NCBI RefSeq assembly: GCF_001434895.1
Contig: NZ_AZEE01000027.1
Location: 446,538-510,537 of the forward strand
Source: Secundilactobacillus odoratitofui DSM 19909 = JCM 15043
GTDB lineage: Bacteria; Bacillota; Bacilli; Lactobacillales; Lactobacillaceae
Direction of reading: 5' to 3'
Length of the DNA: 64,000 bases
Part shown: piece after piece, positions 41,555 through 49,916 of the stretch
Layout of the letters: every line of letters begins with the position of its first letter
Position numbering within the stretch: position 1 is the stretch's first letter
Notes under the pieces: generated by a model
The model's input: only the letters and a program-made list of their open reading frames with translations
Databases searched by the model: none
Told to the model about the DNA's origin: nothing
Program-made: the position numbers and the translations under genes

Positions 41555-42421
41555 TTACTTTCTTTGATTGATAAGTTCTTGTTTAATCGCTGTTTTAACT
41601 GTTTCAATCGGCATCGTTTGCTTCGTCCACCGGTAAAATGACCCAGCAGCTTGTTGGACCAACATATTAATGCCGTTCATGGTCGAACATCCCCGTTGAC
41701 GCGCTTGTTTCAAAAAAGCTGTTTCAAGCGGTGCATAAATGACATCCATCACCATCTGACCTGGGTGCAAAGCCGTGACAACTGACAATGGAATCGGTGA
41801 ACTTTGGTCATCGCCCATGCCAATGTTGGTTGTGTTGACCACGACATCTGCTGTTGTTAAAACCTGTGCCATTAATTTTTCATCCTCGTACGGCAGGACC
41901 TCAATTTGCTGCGACCATTTTGATAACCGTTGCGACGTGGCTTCAAAAGTTGCATTATGTCGTTTGAAGACGGATACCTGAGCACCTTCATTAGCCGCGG
42001 CCGCAATGACAGCCCGACCAGCGCCACCAGCACCTAGGACGACGACGTGCTTACCGTTTACTGACACGTGTTCATCTAGTAACGCATTGATAAAGCCTTC
42101 GCCGTCAGTACTATCACCTATTAAATGGCCGTCATGATTAATCACTGTATTCACAGCTCCGAGTTGCTGTGCGATTGGCGTCAATTCATCTAGGTAGTTA
42201 ATGATGTGTTCCTTATACGGCATTGACACATTGATTCCTTTGATTGGCAACGCCCGCATGGCCCTGATCACATCGCTAAAGTGTTTATGATCAACATCAA
42301 AAGCCAAGTAAACACTGTTGATATTTAACGTTTGGAAACTTGTATTATGAATCAATGGTGACAAACTGTGTCCTGCTGGTTCAGCAATTAATTCATATAG
42401 GCTTGTATGTGCATCGACCAA
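41555..42421 (-). CDS. aroE: Shikimate dehydrogenase (biosynthetic)
   Basis: A 288-residue enzyme reducing 3-dehydroshikimate to shikimate. It has HSLSPLIHN, catalytic Lys in NVSMPYKEH, DSTDGEGF, LGAGGAGRAV and NTTNIGMG. The start is TTG at 42421: GGGAGGTGA lies seven bases upstream, and earlier ATGs fall in the attenuator terminator or that binding site. The acidic NRDDE of the two catabolic paralogues is absent (FKRHNAT, basic), consistent with NADPH and biosynthesis. It is first in aroE-aroF-aroB, with the stop 12 bases before aroF. Expression is governed by the aromatic leader peptide upstream. Confidence 0.92.
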   Translation of the reverse strand: MVDAHTSLYELIAEPAGHSLSPLIHNTSFQTLNINSVYLAFDVDHKHFSDVIRAMRALPIKGINVSMPYKEHIINYLDELTPIAQQLGAVNTVINHDGHLIGDSTDGEGFINALLDEHVSVNGKHVVVLGAGGAGRAVIAAAANEGAQVSVFKRHNATFEATSQRLSKWSQQIEVLPYEDEKLMAQVLTTADVVVNTTNIGMGDDQSSPIPLSVVTALHPGQMVMDVIYAPLETAFLKQARQRGCSTMNGINMLVQQAAGSFYRWTKQTMPIETVKTAIKQELINQRK

Positions 42422-42453
42422 TTCGTCACCTCCCTCTCTCATGCTAAGACAAT

Positions 42454-42495
42454 AAAAAATCCCACATTGCTTTGTTTTCACAAAACACTGTGGGA
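42454..42495 (-). terminator. Attenuator terminator of the aro operon
   Basis: On the minus strand TCCCACA (42489-42495) pairs with TGTGGGA (42460-42466), the inner TTTGT/ACAAA extends it, and six T follow (42454-42459). It ends 33 bases before the aroE start. Its 5' arm (CACAGTGTTTTG, 42481-42492) can instead pair with 42536-42547. Confidence 0.85.
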
Positions 42496-42566
42496 CGATT
42501 AATCGTCAAATTATGAACGGAAGTTGTCCGTGTCACACAGTGTTTTGAACTTCTTAACTGTGTGAC
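42481..42566 (-). promoter_or_regulatory. Competing antiterminator and anti-antiterminator helices
   Basis: Segment 42536-42547 (minus strand CAAAACACTGTG) is an exact 12-base complement of 42481-42492, part of the terminator stem: the antiterminator. The same segment also pairs in a 10-bp perfect hairpin (42532-42541 with 42557-42566, GTCACACAGT/ACTGTGTGAC on the plus strand), which would release the terminator. These mutually exclusive pairings are the mark of transcription attenuation. Confidence 0.8.
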
Positions 42567-42641
42567 CGGCTGAATTGATGCTGAAAAACTATTGGCCGCA
42601 CAGATTGCAGATGCGTGTCTGCAACCTGTCCGGTGTAGACA

Positions 42642-42707
42642 CTACTTTGACCAATAGTAGCTAAATCGATTTAATTGTCGGTTTAATGCCTGTAATTTCA
42701 GATTCAT
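42642..42707 (-). CDS. Aromatic leader peptide of the aroEFB operon
   Basis: A 21-codon ORF on the minus strand with GAGGAG eight bases before its ATG. It starts Met-Asn-Leu-Lys and ends Phe-Ser-Tyr-Tyr-Trp-Ser-Lys-stop, so four of the last seven residues are aromatic and all three end products of the pathway are represented. The Tyr-Tyr-Trp codons (CTATTGG on the transcript) lie in a strand that pairs with CCAATAG downstream (near 42590-42596), enclosing an inner TTGCAGA/TCTGCAA hairpin. A ribosome stalled at these codons would change downstream folding. The peptide itself needs no further function. Confidence 0.8.
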   Translation of the reverse strand: MNLKLQALNRQLNRFSYYWSK

Positions 42708-42759
42708 ATTCAAAACTCCTCGACTTTTGTTTACAACTTTACTTAAATGATTGACTATG

Positions 42760-42788
42760 ACTTTAAACTATTAGATTTCTTCTGTCAA
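42760..42788 (-). promoter_or_regulatory. Promoter of the aro operon
   Basis: Minus strand TTGACA (42783-42788), 17-base spacer, TAAAGT (42760-42765). Transcription would begin near 42753, about 46 bases before the leader-peptide ATG. Confidence 0.65.
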
Positions 42789-43064
42789 GTCCTAATGTAA
42801 TTTTAATTTTAAACTTTGGCTCGAATTACGTCTCAAATATTTTCTTCTCGTGGTTTTTACAAATGTCGTTGACGACCGTTTTCAATTCAGTTAACGGGTC
42901 CTTTACCCGTGGTCAACTTCGTTCGAATCACTATCAAGTCACGAAAATAGGCCAAAAAATAAATTGTGAATTTTTCAATTTCAATCTGTCAAAACTTCTA
43001 TGAAAGGTCAAAAAAATTTTAACAAGCCACTTGAACTGTGTCGTCATTTTTTTCAACGGATTGC
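42789..43064. other. Spacer between divergent aro and trp promoters
   Basis: About 275 A+T-rich bases. Nothing coding is supported. CGACCG and GTCAAAA words occur, but no clear operator is visible. Confidence 0.5.
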
Positions 43065-43093
43065 TTGACAAGTTTTCTTTCTGTGAGTATTGT
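43065..43093 (+). promoter_or_regulatory. Promoter of trpEG
   Basis: TTGACA (43065-43070), 17-base spacer, TATTGT (43088-43093). The T-box leader starts about 20 bases later. Confidence 0.75.
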
Positions 43094-43112
43094 TAGAGCC
43101 AATTAAATACCG

Positions 43113-43402
43113 TCCATAAAAACCAACGATGTGGAGATCAAGATTATCGTGCACGTCAAGAGAGTCGCCGCTGCTGAGAGTGCGACCGAACGCAGATAGT
43201 TAAATGGACCACAGAGGGTTCCCTTGAAAGACTGATTGAGTATGGGGAAACGTACAGGCATACGTCAGTTGTCGGAAGTGTGAACACGCACTTCGCTAAG
43301 GGTGACGGGAGCAATCCCGTCAAATTAAGGTGGCACCGCGGAATAAACATCCGTCCTTAACAAAACGTCTATTAGACGTCATGTTATGGGCGGATTTTTT
43401 GT
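43113..43402 (+). ncRNA. T-box leader (Trp) of trpEG
   Basis: The conserved T-box sequence AAGGTGGCACCGCGG is at 43327-43341, ahead of a terminator (CCGTCC ... GGGCGG, TTTTTT) ending near 43400. Upstream stem I contains AGAGAG, GCTGAGAG and a specifier region reading GTTAAA-TGG-ACCACAGAG, so the specifier codon is UGG (43205-43207), read by tRNA-Trp. Uncharged tRNA-Trp would stabilise the antiterminator and turn on trpE and trpG. It is nearly the same as the leader at 45859. Confidence 0.92.
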
Positions 43403-43419
43403 GTTGCCAGAGCGTGGAA

Positions 43420-43513
43420 CAAAACGGTTTGAGACCGGAGTGTAAGGTACTTCAGTCAAAAATCCTGAACTTGGATTTTGGACTGAAGTACTTACATGCA
43501 GGTCTCAGTTTTG
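43420..43513 (-). repeat. Long palindromic element in trpE leader, divergent family 1 relative
   Basis: A 94-base imperfect palindrome inserted between the T-box and the mini-ORF; the twin leader lacks it. On the minus strand CAAAAC-TGAGACC pairs with GGTCTC-A and GTTTTG, with a 3'-side bulge of AACC, the same layout as the AAAC bulge in family 1. The apical stem (GTACTTCAGTC/GACTGAAGTAC, AAAATCC/GGATTTT) is long. Confidence 0.55.
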
Positions 43514-43554
43514 CTAAGCGCCTTTCAGCAATAACCAACAAGGAGAACTCAATC

Positions 43555-43584
43555 ATGACAAACCACAAACGATGGCAAAACTAA
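43555..43584 (+). CDS. Mini-ORF with Trp codon, trpE leader
   Basis: Nine codons, MTNHKRWQN, with AAGGAG nine bases before the ATG, ending 48 bases before trpE. The start and MTN-xx-RWQN pattern recur in the leader of trpD at 46206, so it is conserved. It could couple translation to charged tRNA-Trp supply after the T-box decision. Confidence 0.55.
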   Translation: MTNHKRWQN

Positions 43585-43632
43585 CAACTCGAAAAATAAC
43601 CATCACTTAACCATGCCAAAGGAGGCACTACC

Positions 43633-45111
43633 ATGTCATCACTTAACTCTCTCAAACAAGCTGCAGTCGGCTACCCAGCCGTACCGGTTACACTGCAATT
43701 TAGCATGCCCAACTTCGAGCCTGTGGCGTTATTTAACGCCCTCAAACAGGCTGACGAGCCCGGCTTTTTACTCACTGGTAAACCAAAGAAAACCGAAGAC
43801 GGCTACACCTTTATCGGTTTAACGCCGCAAGAAACGTTTACTTATCGCGACCACGTGTTAACAACAACGCTACCAAACGGGAACACAAACGTTGAGGAAA
43901 CCGACCTTAAACCCATTTTGGAACAACTGCTGGCTCAAAATAAAACGCCACGGTTACCAGAACTACCACCCTTTACTGGTGGTTTAATCGGTTATTTTAG
44001 TTACGATTACGCAAAGTACGCAACCACCGCACTCAAGCAACCCGTTGATGATCCAATGGGTCTCGACGATGCCGACTTGCTCTTAGTGGACCGTGTGATT
44101 GCTTATAATCACCGCAAGCAGCAAGTTACGTTGAGTCAAATTGTGCCAACTAATCATTTAGAACAGCTGTACGACGGTGTTTTGCGTGAACTATCCAAGC
44201 TCAAACAGATTATTATCAGTGCAGCCCCACAACCACTGCCACGTTTTGCGCTCACCAAACCATTTCACTTTCAGTTTAGTCTGAGTGAATTTACTGAAAA
44301 AGTTGCCACTGCACAACAACACATTGTGGATGGCGATATTTTCCAGCTGATTTTTTCTAACCCACAGCAAGCTGAGATGAGCGGTTCGCTACTCGGCGCC
44401 GCACCCACCCTGTTTCACGATAGTCCTTCACCATACCAGTTCTACTTCCACCACCGTGACTTTGAAACATTAGGTGCTTCACCTGAAACGTTGATTACTA
44501 AGCGTGGCGACACCTTGTTCACTTACCCGCTTGCTGGTACCCGGCGTCGTGGTAAGACACCTGAAGAAGACGCCAAGTTTGCACATGAATTGCAGACCTC
44601 CGAAAAGGAAAAATCCGAACACAACATGCTAATTGACCTTGGCAGAAATGATTTAGGTGCTGTCAGCAAATTTGGTTCTGTTGCCGTCACCCAAACCCGT
44701 AATTTACTTAAATTCGTTAACGTGATGCACCTCGGCTCCACCGTCGAAAGTACTGTGGCACCAAATGCAACTGCTATGGATGTCATTAATTCGGTACTAC
44801 CAGCTGGTACTTTATCGGGTGCACCAAAAGTGTCCGCCATGCAAATCATTGCCAAATTAGAAAATCGTAAACGGGGCGTTTATGGTGGCTGCCTCGGTTA
44901 CCTCGATTTCAGTGGTGACCTGGACCTTTGTATCGGCATCCGGCTCACCTATCGGAAAGGCAACCAAATCGTGGTTCACTCCGGAGCGGGTATCGTAGCT
45001 GACAGTGTTGCCAAATACGAGTACCAAGAATTTAATAACAAAGCTCGCGCCGTCGTTAACGCCATCAACACCGCAGACCAAGGAGGCATCGCCCATGCTC
45101 TATCTAATTGA
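43633..45111 (+). CDS. trpE: Anthranilate synthase component I
   Basis: A 492-residue enzyme that makes anthranilate from chorismate using ammonia from TrpG. The chorismate-binding C-terminal half is intact: DGDIFQLIFSNPQQ, GASPETLITKRGDTLFTYPLAGTRRRGKT (split), DLGRNDLGAVSKFG, PAGTLSGAPKVSAMQII, and YGGCLGYLDFSGD. In the N-terminal domain the usual Trp-feedback motif LLES reads LLTG (46-49), which may weaken feedback inhibition. AAAGGAGG precedes the ATG. The last 17 bases overlap trpG. Confidence 0.95.
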   Translation: MSSLNSLKQAAVGYPAVPVTLQFSMPNFEPVALFNALKQADEPGFLLTGKPKKTEDGYTFIGLTPQETFTYRDHVLTTTLPNGNTNVEETDLKPILEQLLAQNKTPRLPELPPFTGGLIGYFSYDYAKYATTALKQPVDDPMGLDDADLLLVDRVIAYNHRKQQVTLSQIVPTNHLEQLYDGVLRELSKLKQIIISAAPQPLPRFALTKPFHFQFSLSEFTEKVATAQQHIVDGDIFQLIFSNPQQAEMSGSLLGAAPTLFHDSPSPYQFYFHHRDFETLGASPETLITKRGDTLFTYPLAGTRRRGKTPEEDAKFAHELQTSEKEKSEHNMLIDLGRNDLGAVSKFGSVAVTQTRNLLKFVNVMHLGSTVESTVAPNATAMDVINSVLPAGTLSGAPKVSAMQIIAKLENRKRGVYGGCLGYLDFSGDLDLCIGIRLTYRKGNQIVVHSGAGIVADSVAKYEYQEFNNKARAVVNAINTADQGGIAHALSN

Positions 45112-45688
45112 TAACTATGATAGTTTCACCTATAACCTATACCAACTGATTGGAACGCTCACTGAAGAACCAATCACCGTCATCAAAAACGACGAACTAA
45201 CCGCTGATGAATTAATCGATAAACACCCCGCCGGAATCATTCTCTCACCAGGCCCTGGACGTCCTGAAAACGCCGGTCAAATGCCAGCAATTCTCAAGGC
45301 ATTTCTTGGCAAAGTACCAATTCTAGGCGTCTGCCTAGGCCATCAAGCTATTGGCGAAGCTTACGGTGCTCAAGTCATTCATGCACCACAACTCATGCAT
45401 GGTAAACCGTCTCTGATGACGCAGCAAAATCCCAATCAGTTATTTGCAAATTGTCCGCAACAGTTTGAAGCCGCCCGGTATCACTCATTGGTCATTGATC
45501 CTAACTCGGTACCTGCCGAACTCACGGTAACGGCAACCGCAAATGATGGTACGATCCAAGCCATTGAAGACGTTGATAATCAGGTGTACGGCGTTCAATT
45601 CCACCCTGAATCCATCATGACAGATCCAGCAGTTGGTGCTCAAATTATTAAAAACTACTTGGCCCTGATTCCAGCGACCGTAAAGTAA
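45095..45688 (+). CDS. trpG: Anthranilate synthase component II (glutamine amidotransferase)
   Basis: A 197-residue class I amidotransferase supplying ammonia to TrpE. It has LIDNYDSFTYNL at the start, LSPGPGRPENAG, the nucleophile Cys in LGVCLGHQAIGEAYG, and the His-Glu pair in VQFHPESIMT. AAGGAGG lies inside the end of trpE, and the ATG at 45095 overlaps trpE by 17 bases, so translation is coupled. In many Firmicutes this subunit is shared with folate synthesis, but its fusion to the trp operon here implies mainly a tryptophan role. The trpEG transcript ends before the second T-box. Confidence 0.95.
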   Translation: MLYLIDNYDSFTYNLYQLIGTLTEEPITVIKNDELTADELIDKHPAGIILSPGPGRPENAGQMPAILKAFLGKVPILGVCLGHQAIGEAYGAQVIHAPQLMHGKPSLMTQQNPNQLFANCPQQFEAARYHSLVIDPNSVPAELTVTATANDGTIQAIEDVDNQVYGVQFHPESIMTDPAVGAQIIKNYLALIPATVK

Positions 45689-45798
45689 CCAAACCTTGAA
45701 ATCTTGTTTCAGACTCGCTACACCCGCAAAAAAGCCTAAGCATTAACCTTGCGTGCTCACCGAAACAAAACAAAAATCAAAAAAATTATGAAAACCTA

Positions 45799-45827
45799 TT
45801 GACAAGCATTTAATAAAGTTTTAATCT
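45799..45827 (+). promoter_or_regulatory. Promoter of trpDCFBA
   Basis: TTGACA (45799-45804), 17-base spacer, TAATCT (45822-45827), ahead of the second T-box leader. Confidence 0.6.
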
Positions 45828-45858
45828 AATGCCAATCAAATAAATTCGCTCATACAAA

Positions 45859-46147
45859 CCTATGATGTGGAGATCAAGATTATTGTGCACGTAAAGAGAG
45901 TCGTCGTTGCTGAGAGTACGACCGAACGCAGATAGTTAAATGGACCACAGAGGGTTCCCCTGAAAGATCGATTGAGTACGGGGAAACGTACAGACATACG
46001 TCAGTTGTCGGAAGTGTGAATACGCACTTCGCTAAGGGTGATGCGAGGGAGCAGTCCCTGCATCAAATTAAGGTGGCACCGCGGAATAAACATCCGTCCT
46101 TAACTAAACGTCTTTTATGACGGTTCTAGTTATGGGCGGATTTTTTG
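45859..46147 (+). ncRNA. T-box leader (Trp) of trpDCFBA
   Basis: AAGGTGGCACCGCGG at 46070-46084, terminator CCGTCC...GGGCGG-TTTTTT ending near 46147, and specifier TGG at 45941-45943 in the same context as the first leader (GTTAAA-TGG-ACCACAGAG). Nearly all of stem I is identical to 43113-43402; differences are mostly paired swaps, for instance the hairpin before the T-box (GACGGGA/TCCCGTC there, GAGGGA/TCCCTGC here). So the two halves of the pathway have copies of one switch. Confidence 0.92.
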
Positions 46148-46205
46148 TTGTCAGAACGTAAAACAAAACACGTTTCGACAATATAAAAACGGGGAGATCT
46201 TAAAA

Positions 46206-46325
46206 ATGACAAACAACACACGATGGCAAAACCAGTTAGTTTCACCTTACTCACAGACAATCACAAACACTCAACTAACTGGAGGAATTTACCATGACCC
46301 AAACTACTATCGAAACTGCAATTGA
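46206..46325 (+). CDS. Mini-ORF with Trp codon, trpD leader, overlapping trpD start
   Basis: Begins [10 protein letters not shown] with GGGGAG about ten bases upstream; 39 codons, with TGA at 46325, which is 31 bases inside trpD. The first nine codons match the trpE mini-ORF in pattern. Overlap with the trpD start suggests translational coupling. The part after codon nine is probably not under protein-level selection. Confidence 0.4.
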   Translation: MTNNTRWQNQLVSPYSQTITNTQLTGGIYHDPNYYRNCN

Positions 46326-47325
46326 AAAAGTCGCTAACCGAACAGACCTCAGCTTTAACGAAATGAACGACGTGATGAACGCCATCATGGAAGGCAAAGC
46401 TACTGACATTCAAATCTCAAGTTTACTCACCGCTTTAACCGTCAAACACGAAACCGTTGCTGAAATTGCCGGTGCGGCTGACGCAATGAGAGATCACGCC
46501 TTAACCTTCAAGGCTGGCGAACCGGTACTTGAAATTGTGGGCACTGGTGGCGACCACGCCAACTCATTTAACATTTCAACCACTTCATCGCTCGTCGTTG
46601 CCGCTGCTGGTACACCAGTTGCTAAGCACGGTAACCGAGCAGCTTCATCCAAGAGTGGTGCAGCGGATGTCCTCGAAGCATTAGGCGTTAACATCAATGT
46701 GACACCGGCAGCCAGTGAAGCCATTCTTAACCAAATCGGCATTTGCTTCCTCTTCGCTCAGGAATATCACACCGCCATGAAATACGTCGGCCCCGTTCGT
46801 AAGGCGCTAGGCATCCGTACCATTTTCAACGTGCTTGGACCGCTGGCAAACCCAGCTCACGCTGGCATGCAACTACTCGGTGTTTACGATGATGCCCTAC
46901 TGGAACCAATGGCGCACGTGCTCCACGAACTAGGTGTGAAAAACGCCTTGGTTATTCACGGCACTGATGGCTTAGATGAAGCTTCCATCTCAGCGCCAAC
47001 TAACGTGATTGAAGTTCGTGGTGATGATTTCAAATCTTACACGATCACACCTGAACAATTTGGATTAACCCGGGCACAAAAACAAGACATTGTCGGCGGT
47101 ACTCCTGCTGATAACGCGCAAATCACCCGCGACATTTTAGCTGGTAAGCAAGGTCCTAAGCGCGACATCGTCCTCTTAAACGCCGGCTTAGCGCTCTACA
47201 CTGCTCACCCAGAATTAACCATTGAAGAAGCCGTTCAACAAGCCGCTACCGTTATTGATAACGGCCAAGCACAAACTAAACTAGATGAATTGATCAACTT
47301 AACGAAGGGAGCCAACGTCGCATGA
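46294..47325 (+). CDS. trpD: Anthranilate phosphoribosyltransferase
   Basis: A 343-residue enzyme joining anthranilate to PRPP. It shows the glycine-rich PRPP loop [36 protein letters not shown], and [21 protein letters not shown], all standard for TrpD. GGAGG lies eight bases upstream of the ATG. The stop overlaps the trpC start by four bases. First gene of trpDCFBA, controlled by the second T-box. Confidence 0.96.
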   Translation: MTQTTIETAIEKVANRTDLSFNEMNDVMNAIMEGKATDIQISSLLTALTVKHETVAEIAGAADAMRDHALTFKAGEPVLEIVGTGGDHANSFNISTTSSLVVAAAGTPVAKHGNRAASSKSGAADVLEALGVNINVTPAASEAILNQIGICFLFAQEYHTAMKYVGPVRKALGIRTIFNVLGPLANPAHAGMQLLGVYDDALLEPMAHVLHELGVKNALVIHGTDGLDEASISAPTNVIEVRGDDFKSYTITPEQFGLTRAQKQDIVGGTPADNAQITRDILAGKQGPKRDIVLLNAGLALYTAHPELTIEEAVQQAATVIDNGQAQTKLDELINLTKGANVA

Positions 47326-48101
47326 TCTTAGACGACCTTGTGGCGGCCACAACACGCCGCCTAGAACGTGAACAGCAACTTGAATCATTGACAGACGTTA
47401 AAGCACGGGCAGCAAAAGCTGAGACCAAAAACCCACAACTCGTCTACGACCGCTTCAACGCACCTGGGATTCACCTGATTGGTGAAGTTAAAAAAGCCTC
47501 ACCTTCAAAGGGCTTGATTGCCAGTGACTTTCCTTATTTAGAGATTGCAAGAGACTACGATCAAAACGGTGTTTCGGCAATCTCAGTCCTAACCGAACCG
47601 GATTACTTCAAGGGCAATATTCACTACTTACAAGAAATTGCGGCAGCCGTTTCGGTCCCCGTTCTCCGCAAGGATTTCGTCATTAGTGACTACATGCTAT
47701 ACCAAGCTAAAGCAGCCGGTGCCAGCATCGTTCTCCTTATCGTTGCCATTTTGACAGATGAGCAGCTCCATGAATATTTAATGCTCGCCCATCAGTTAGG
47801 TTTGGCAGCTTTAGTAGAGGCCCACGACGAAAACGAAATCAAGCGGGCGTTAGCAGCCGGTGCCAAAATGATTGGTGTCAACAACCGCGATCTTAAGACT
47901 TTCACGGTTTCATTAGACAACAGCATACGACTACGCCAGCTCGTTCCCACAGACATCGCCTTCATTGCCGAAAGTGGCATTCATAACCGCAAAGATGTCC
48001 AAACCCTAGAGGCTCACCACGTCAATGGGATCCTCATTGGCGAAGCCTTAATGACCGCGCCAGACAAAGCTGACAAAATCGAACAATTACTAGGAGTGTG
48101 A
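47322..48101 (+). CDS. trpC: Indole-3-glycerol phosphate synthase
   Basis: A 259-residue TIM-barrel enzyme cyclising CdRP to indole-3-glycerol phosphate. Catalytic residues sit in [13 protein letters not shown] (Glu, Lys), [12 protein letters not shown] (Lys), [21 protein letters not shown] and FIAESGIHN. It overlaps trpD by four bases (ATGA) and is followed by trpF after five bases; the two are separate proteins here, not fused as in enteric bacteria. Confidence 0.96.
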   Translation: MILDDLVAATTRRLEREQQLESLTDVKARAAKAETKNPQLVYDRFNAPGIHLIGEVKKASPSKGLIASDFPYLEIARDYDQNGVSAISVLTEPDYFKGNIHYLQEIAAAVSVPVLRKDFVISDYMLYQAKAAGASIVLLIVAILTDEQLHEYLMLAHQLGLAALVEAHDENEIKRALAAGAKMIGVNNRDLKTFTVSLDNSIRLRQLVPTDIAFIAESGIHNRKDVQTLEAHHVNGILIGEALMTAPDKADKIEQLLGV

Positions 48102-48105
48102 TGAC

Positions 48106-48687
48106 ATGACGCAAATCAAAATCTGCGGCTTAATGCGAGAACAAGATACGCAGGTCGTTAATGAAGTGCAACCTGATTTTGCGGGTTTTGTGTTTGCGCC
48201 CAGCCGTCGTCAACTATCGCTAAAAACGGCATTACACTTCCGCAACCTGTTAGCAGATACAATTCCAACCGTTGGCGTTTTTGTGGATGAACCATTAGCC
48301 AACATGCTACAAATTTATCGAAGCGGTGCAATTTCCATCGTTCAATTACACGGCCACGAACCAGAATCTACGGTGCAAGCCCTTAAAGAGGCTGGTGCCA
48401 CAGTATTTCAAGTTTTCAAACCAAATGCCCCAATCACGCCAACGGCCGCTGATTACGTCATGTTGGATAGTGGCAACGGCTCGGGGGTCGCGCTTGATTG
48501 GACACGCGTACCAAAGGCACCACATCCGTTCATTCTTGCGGGTGGCTTAACACCGGCTAACGTGACCGAAGCGATCGACATTGTCCATCCCGACGTAGTT
48601 GACGTCTCAAGCGGCATTGAAACGAACGGCCAAAAAGATCCTGATAAAATTCGCGCTATCGTCAAAACAGCGCACGCTATTGAATAA
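48106..48687 (+). CDS. trpF: Phosphoribosylanthranilate isomerase
   Basis: A 193-residue TIM-barrel isomerase making CdRP. Catalytic Cys is in IKICGLMRE, catalytic Asp in [10 protein letters not shown]; the phosphate loop is [12 protein letters not shown] and [17 protein letters not shown] closes the barrel. Slightly shorter than average but complete. A TAGGAGTG site lies in the end of trpC. Expected position in trpDCFBA. Confidence 0.95.
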   Translation: MTQIKICGLMREQDTQVVNEVQPDFAGFVFAPSRRQLSLKTALHFRNLLADTIPTVGVFVDEPLANMLQIYRSGAISIVQLHGHEPESTVQALKEAGATVFQVFKPNAPITPTAADYVMLDSGNGSGVALDWTRVPKAPHPFILAGGLTPANVTEAIDIVHPDVVDVSSGIETNGQKDPDKIRAIVKTAHAIE

Positions 48688-48701
48688 AAGGAGATAAACA
48701 C

Positions 48702-49916
48702 ATGACTGAAACCAACTTAAACTTAAATAAAAACACCACTGGTCGTTACGGCGAATATGGTGGTCAATACATTCCCGAAACCTTAATGAACGAACTTGAC
48801 CGCATGGCTAAAGCCTACGAGCATTTCAAAAACGACCCAGAATTTAAGACCGAACTGCACGACCTATTGGTAGACTACGCTAATCGACCATCACTGCTTT
48901 ATTATGCAGAACGGATGACTAAGGATCTCGGTGGTGCACAAATCTACCTTAAACGAGAAGATCTCAACCATACTGGTGCCCACAAAATCAATAACGTCAT
49001 TGGCCAAGCACTGCTCGCCAAGCACATGGGTAAAACTCGTTTGATTGCTGAAACTGGTGCTGGTCAACACGGTGTTGCGACCGCTACGATTGCTGCTTAC
49101 TTCGGCATGGAATGTGAAGTCTTCATGGGTAAAGAAGACACCGATCGTCAAAAGCTTAACGTTTACCGAATGGAATTGCTCGGCGCCAAGGTACACCCCG
49201 TTACCAGTGGTTCAATGGTCTTAAAAGACGCCATCAACGCGGCACTTCAAGACTGGACTAAACGCGTGGATGACACGTTCTACTGCATGGGCTCTGCTAC
49301 CGGCCCACACCCATACCCATTGATGGTCCGCGACTTCCAAAGCATCATCAGCCAAGAATCAAAGGCCCAATTGAAGGATCAAACTGGCAAGTTACCTGAT
49401 ATGGTTGTTGCCTGTGTCGGTGGTGGTTCAAACGCGATTGGTTCATTTGCCAATTACATCGAAGACCCTAGCGTTCAATTAGTTGGTGCAGAAGCTGCTG
49501 GTAAGGGGGTCGAAACTAACTTGACCGCCGCTACGGTTGAGCGTGGTTCCGACGGTATTTTCCACGGGATGAAGTCAATGTTCCTGCAAAACAAGACTGG
49601 CCAAATCAACCCGGTTTACTCAATTTCAGCTGGGCTTGATTACCCTGGCGTCGGTCCAGAACACGCCTACTTAGCTAAAACCGGTCGTGCTCAATACGTG
49701 GGCATCACAGATGACGAAGCCGTACAAGCCTTCGAATACATTGCTAAAACGGAAGGTATCGTCGCTGCCATTGAAAGCTGTCACGCCGTCGCATACGTCC
49801 AAAAAATCGCACCAACCATGCGTAAGGACCAAATTATTATCTGCACATTATCAGGCCGTGGTGACAAGGACGTTGCCTCAATCGCTAAATACAAGGGAGT
49901 CGATATTGATGAGTAA
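48702..49916 (+). CDS. trpB: Tryptophan synthase beta subunit
   Basis: A 404-residue PLP enzyme condensing indole and serine. It has [27 protein letters not shown] with the Schiff-base Lys, [28 protein letters not shown] for the PLP phosphate, and [14 protein letters not shown]. It forms the alpha2-beta2 complex with TrpA, whose start overlaps the trpB stop by eight bases. Confidence 0.97.
   Translation: MTETNLNLNKNTTGRYGEYGGQYIPETLMNELDRMAKAYEHFKNDPEFKTELHDLLVDYANRPSLLYYAERMTKDLGGAQIYLKREDLNHTGAHKINNVIGQALLAKHMGKTRLIAETGAGQHGVATATIAAYFGMECEVFMGKEDTDRQKLNVYRMELLGAKVHPVTSGSMVLKDAINAALQDWTKRVDDTFYCMGSATGPHPYPLMVRDFQSIISQESKAQLKDQTGKLPDMVVACVGGGSNAIGSFANYIEDPSVQLVGAEAAGKGVETNLTAATVERGSDGIFHGMKSMFLQNKTGQINPVYSISAGLDYPGVGPEHAYLAKTGRAQYVGITDDEAVQAFEYIAKTEGIVAAIESCHAVAYVQKIAPTMRKDQIIICTLSGRGDKDVASIAKYKGVDIDE

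Noticed and set aside
42482-42760. T-box upstream of aroE
   Set aside because: The conserved T-box sequence with GGTGGCACCGCGG is absent from the minus strand here; the peptide with aromatic codons explains the terminator better.
48891-49196. 101-residue frame opposite trpB
   Set aside because: Lies wholly inside trpB with no start signal.
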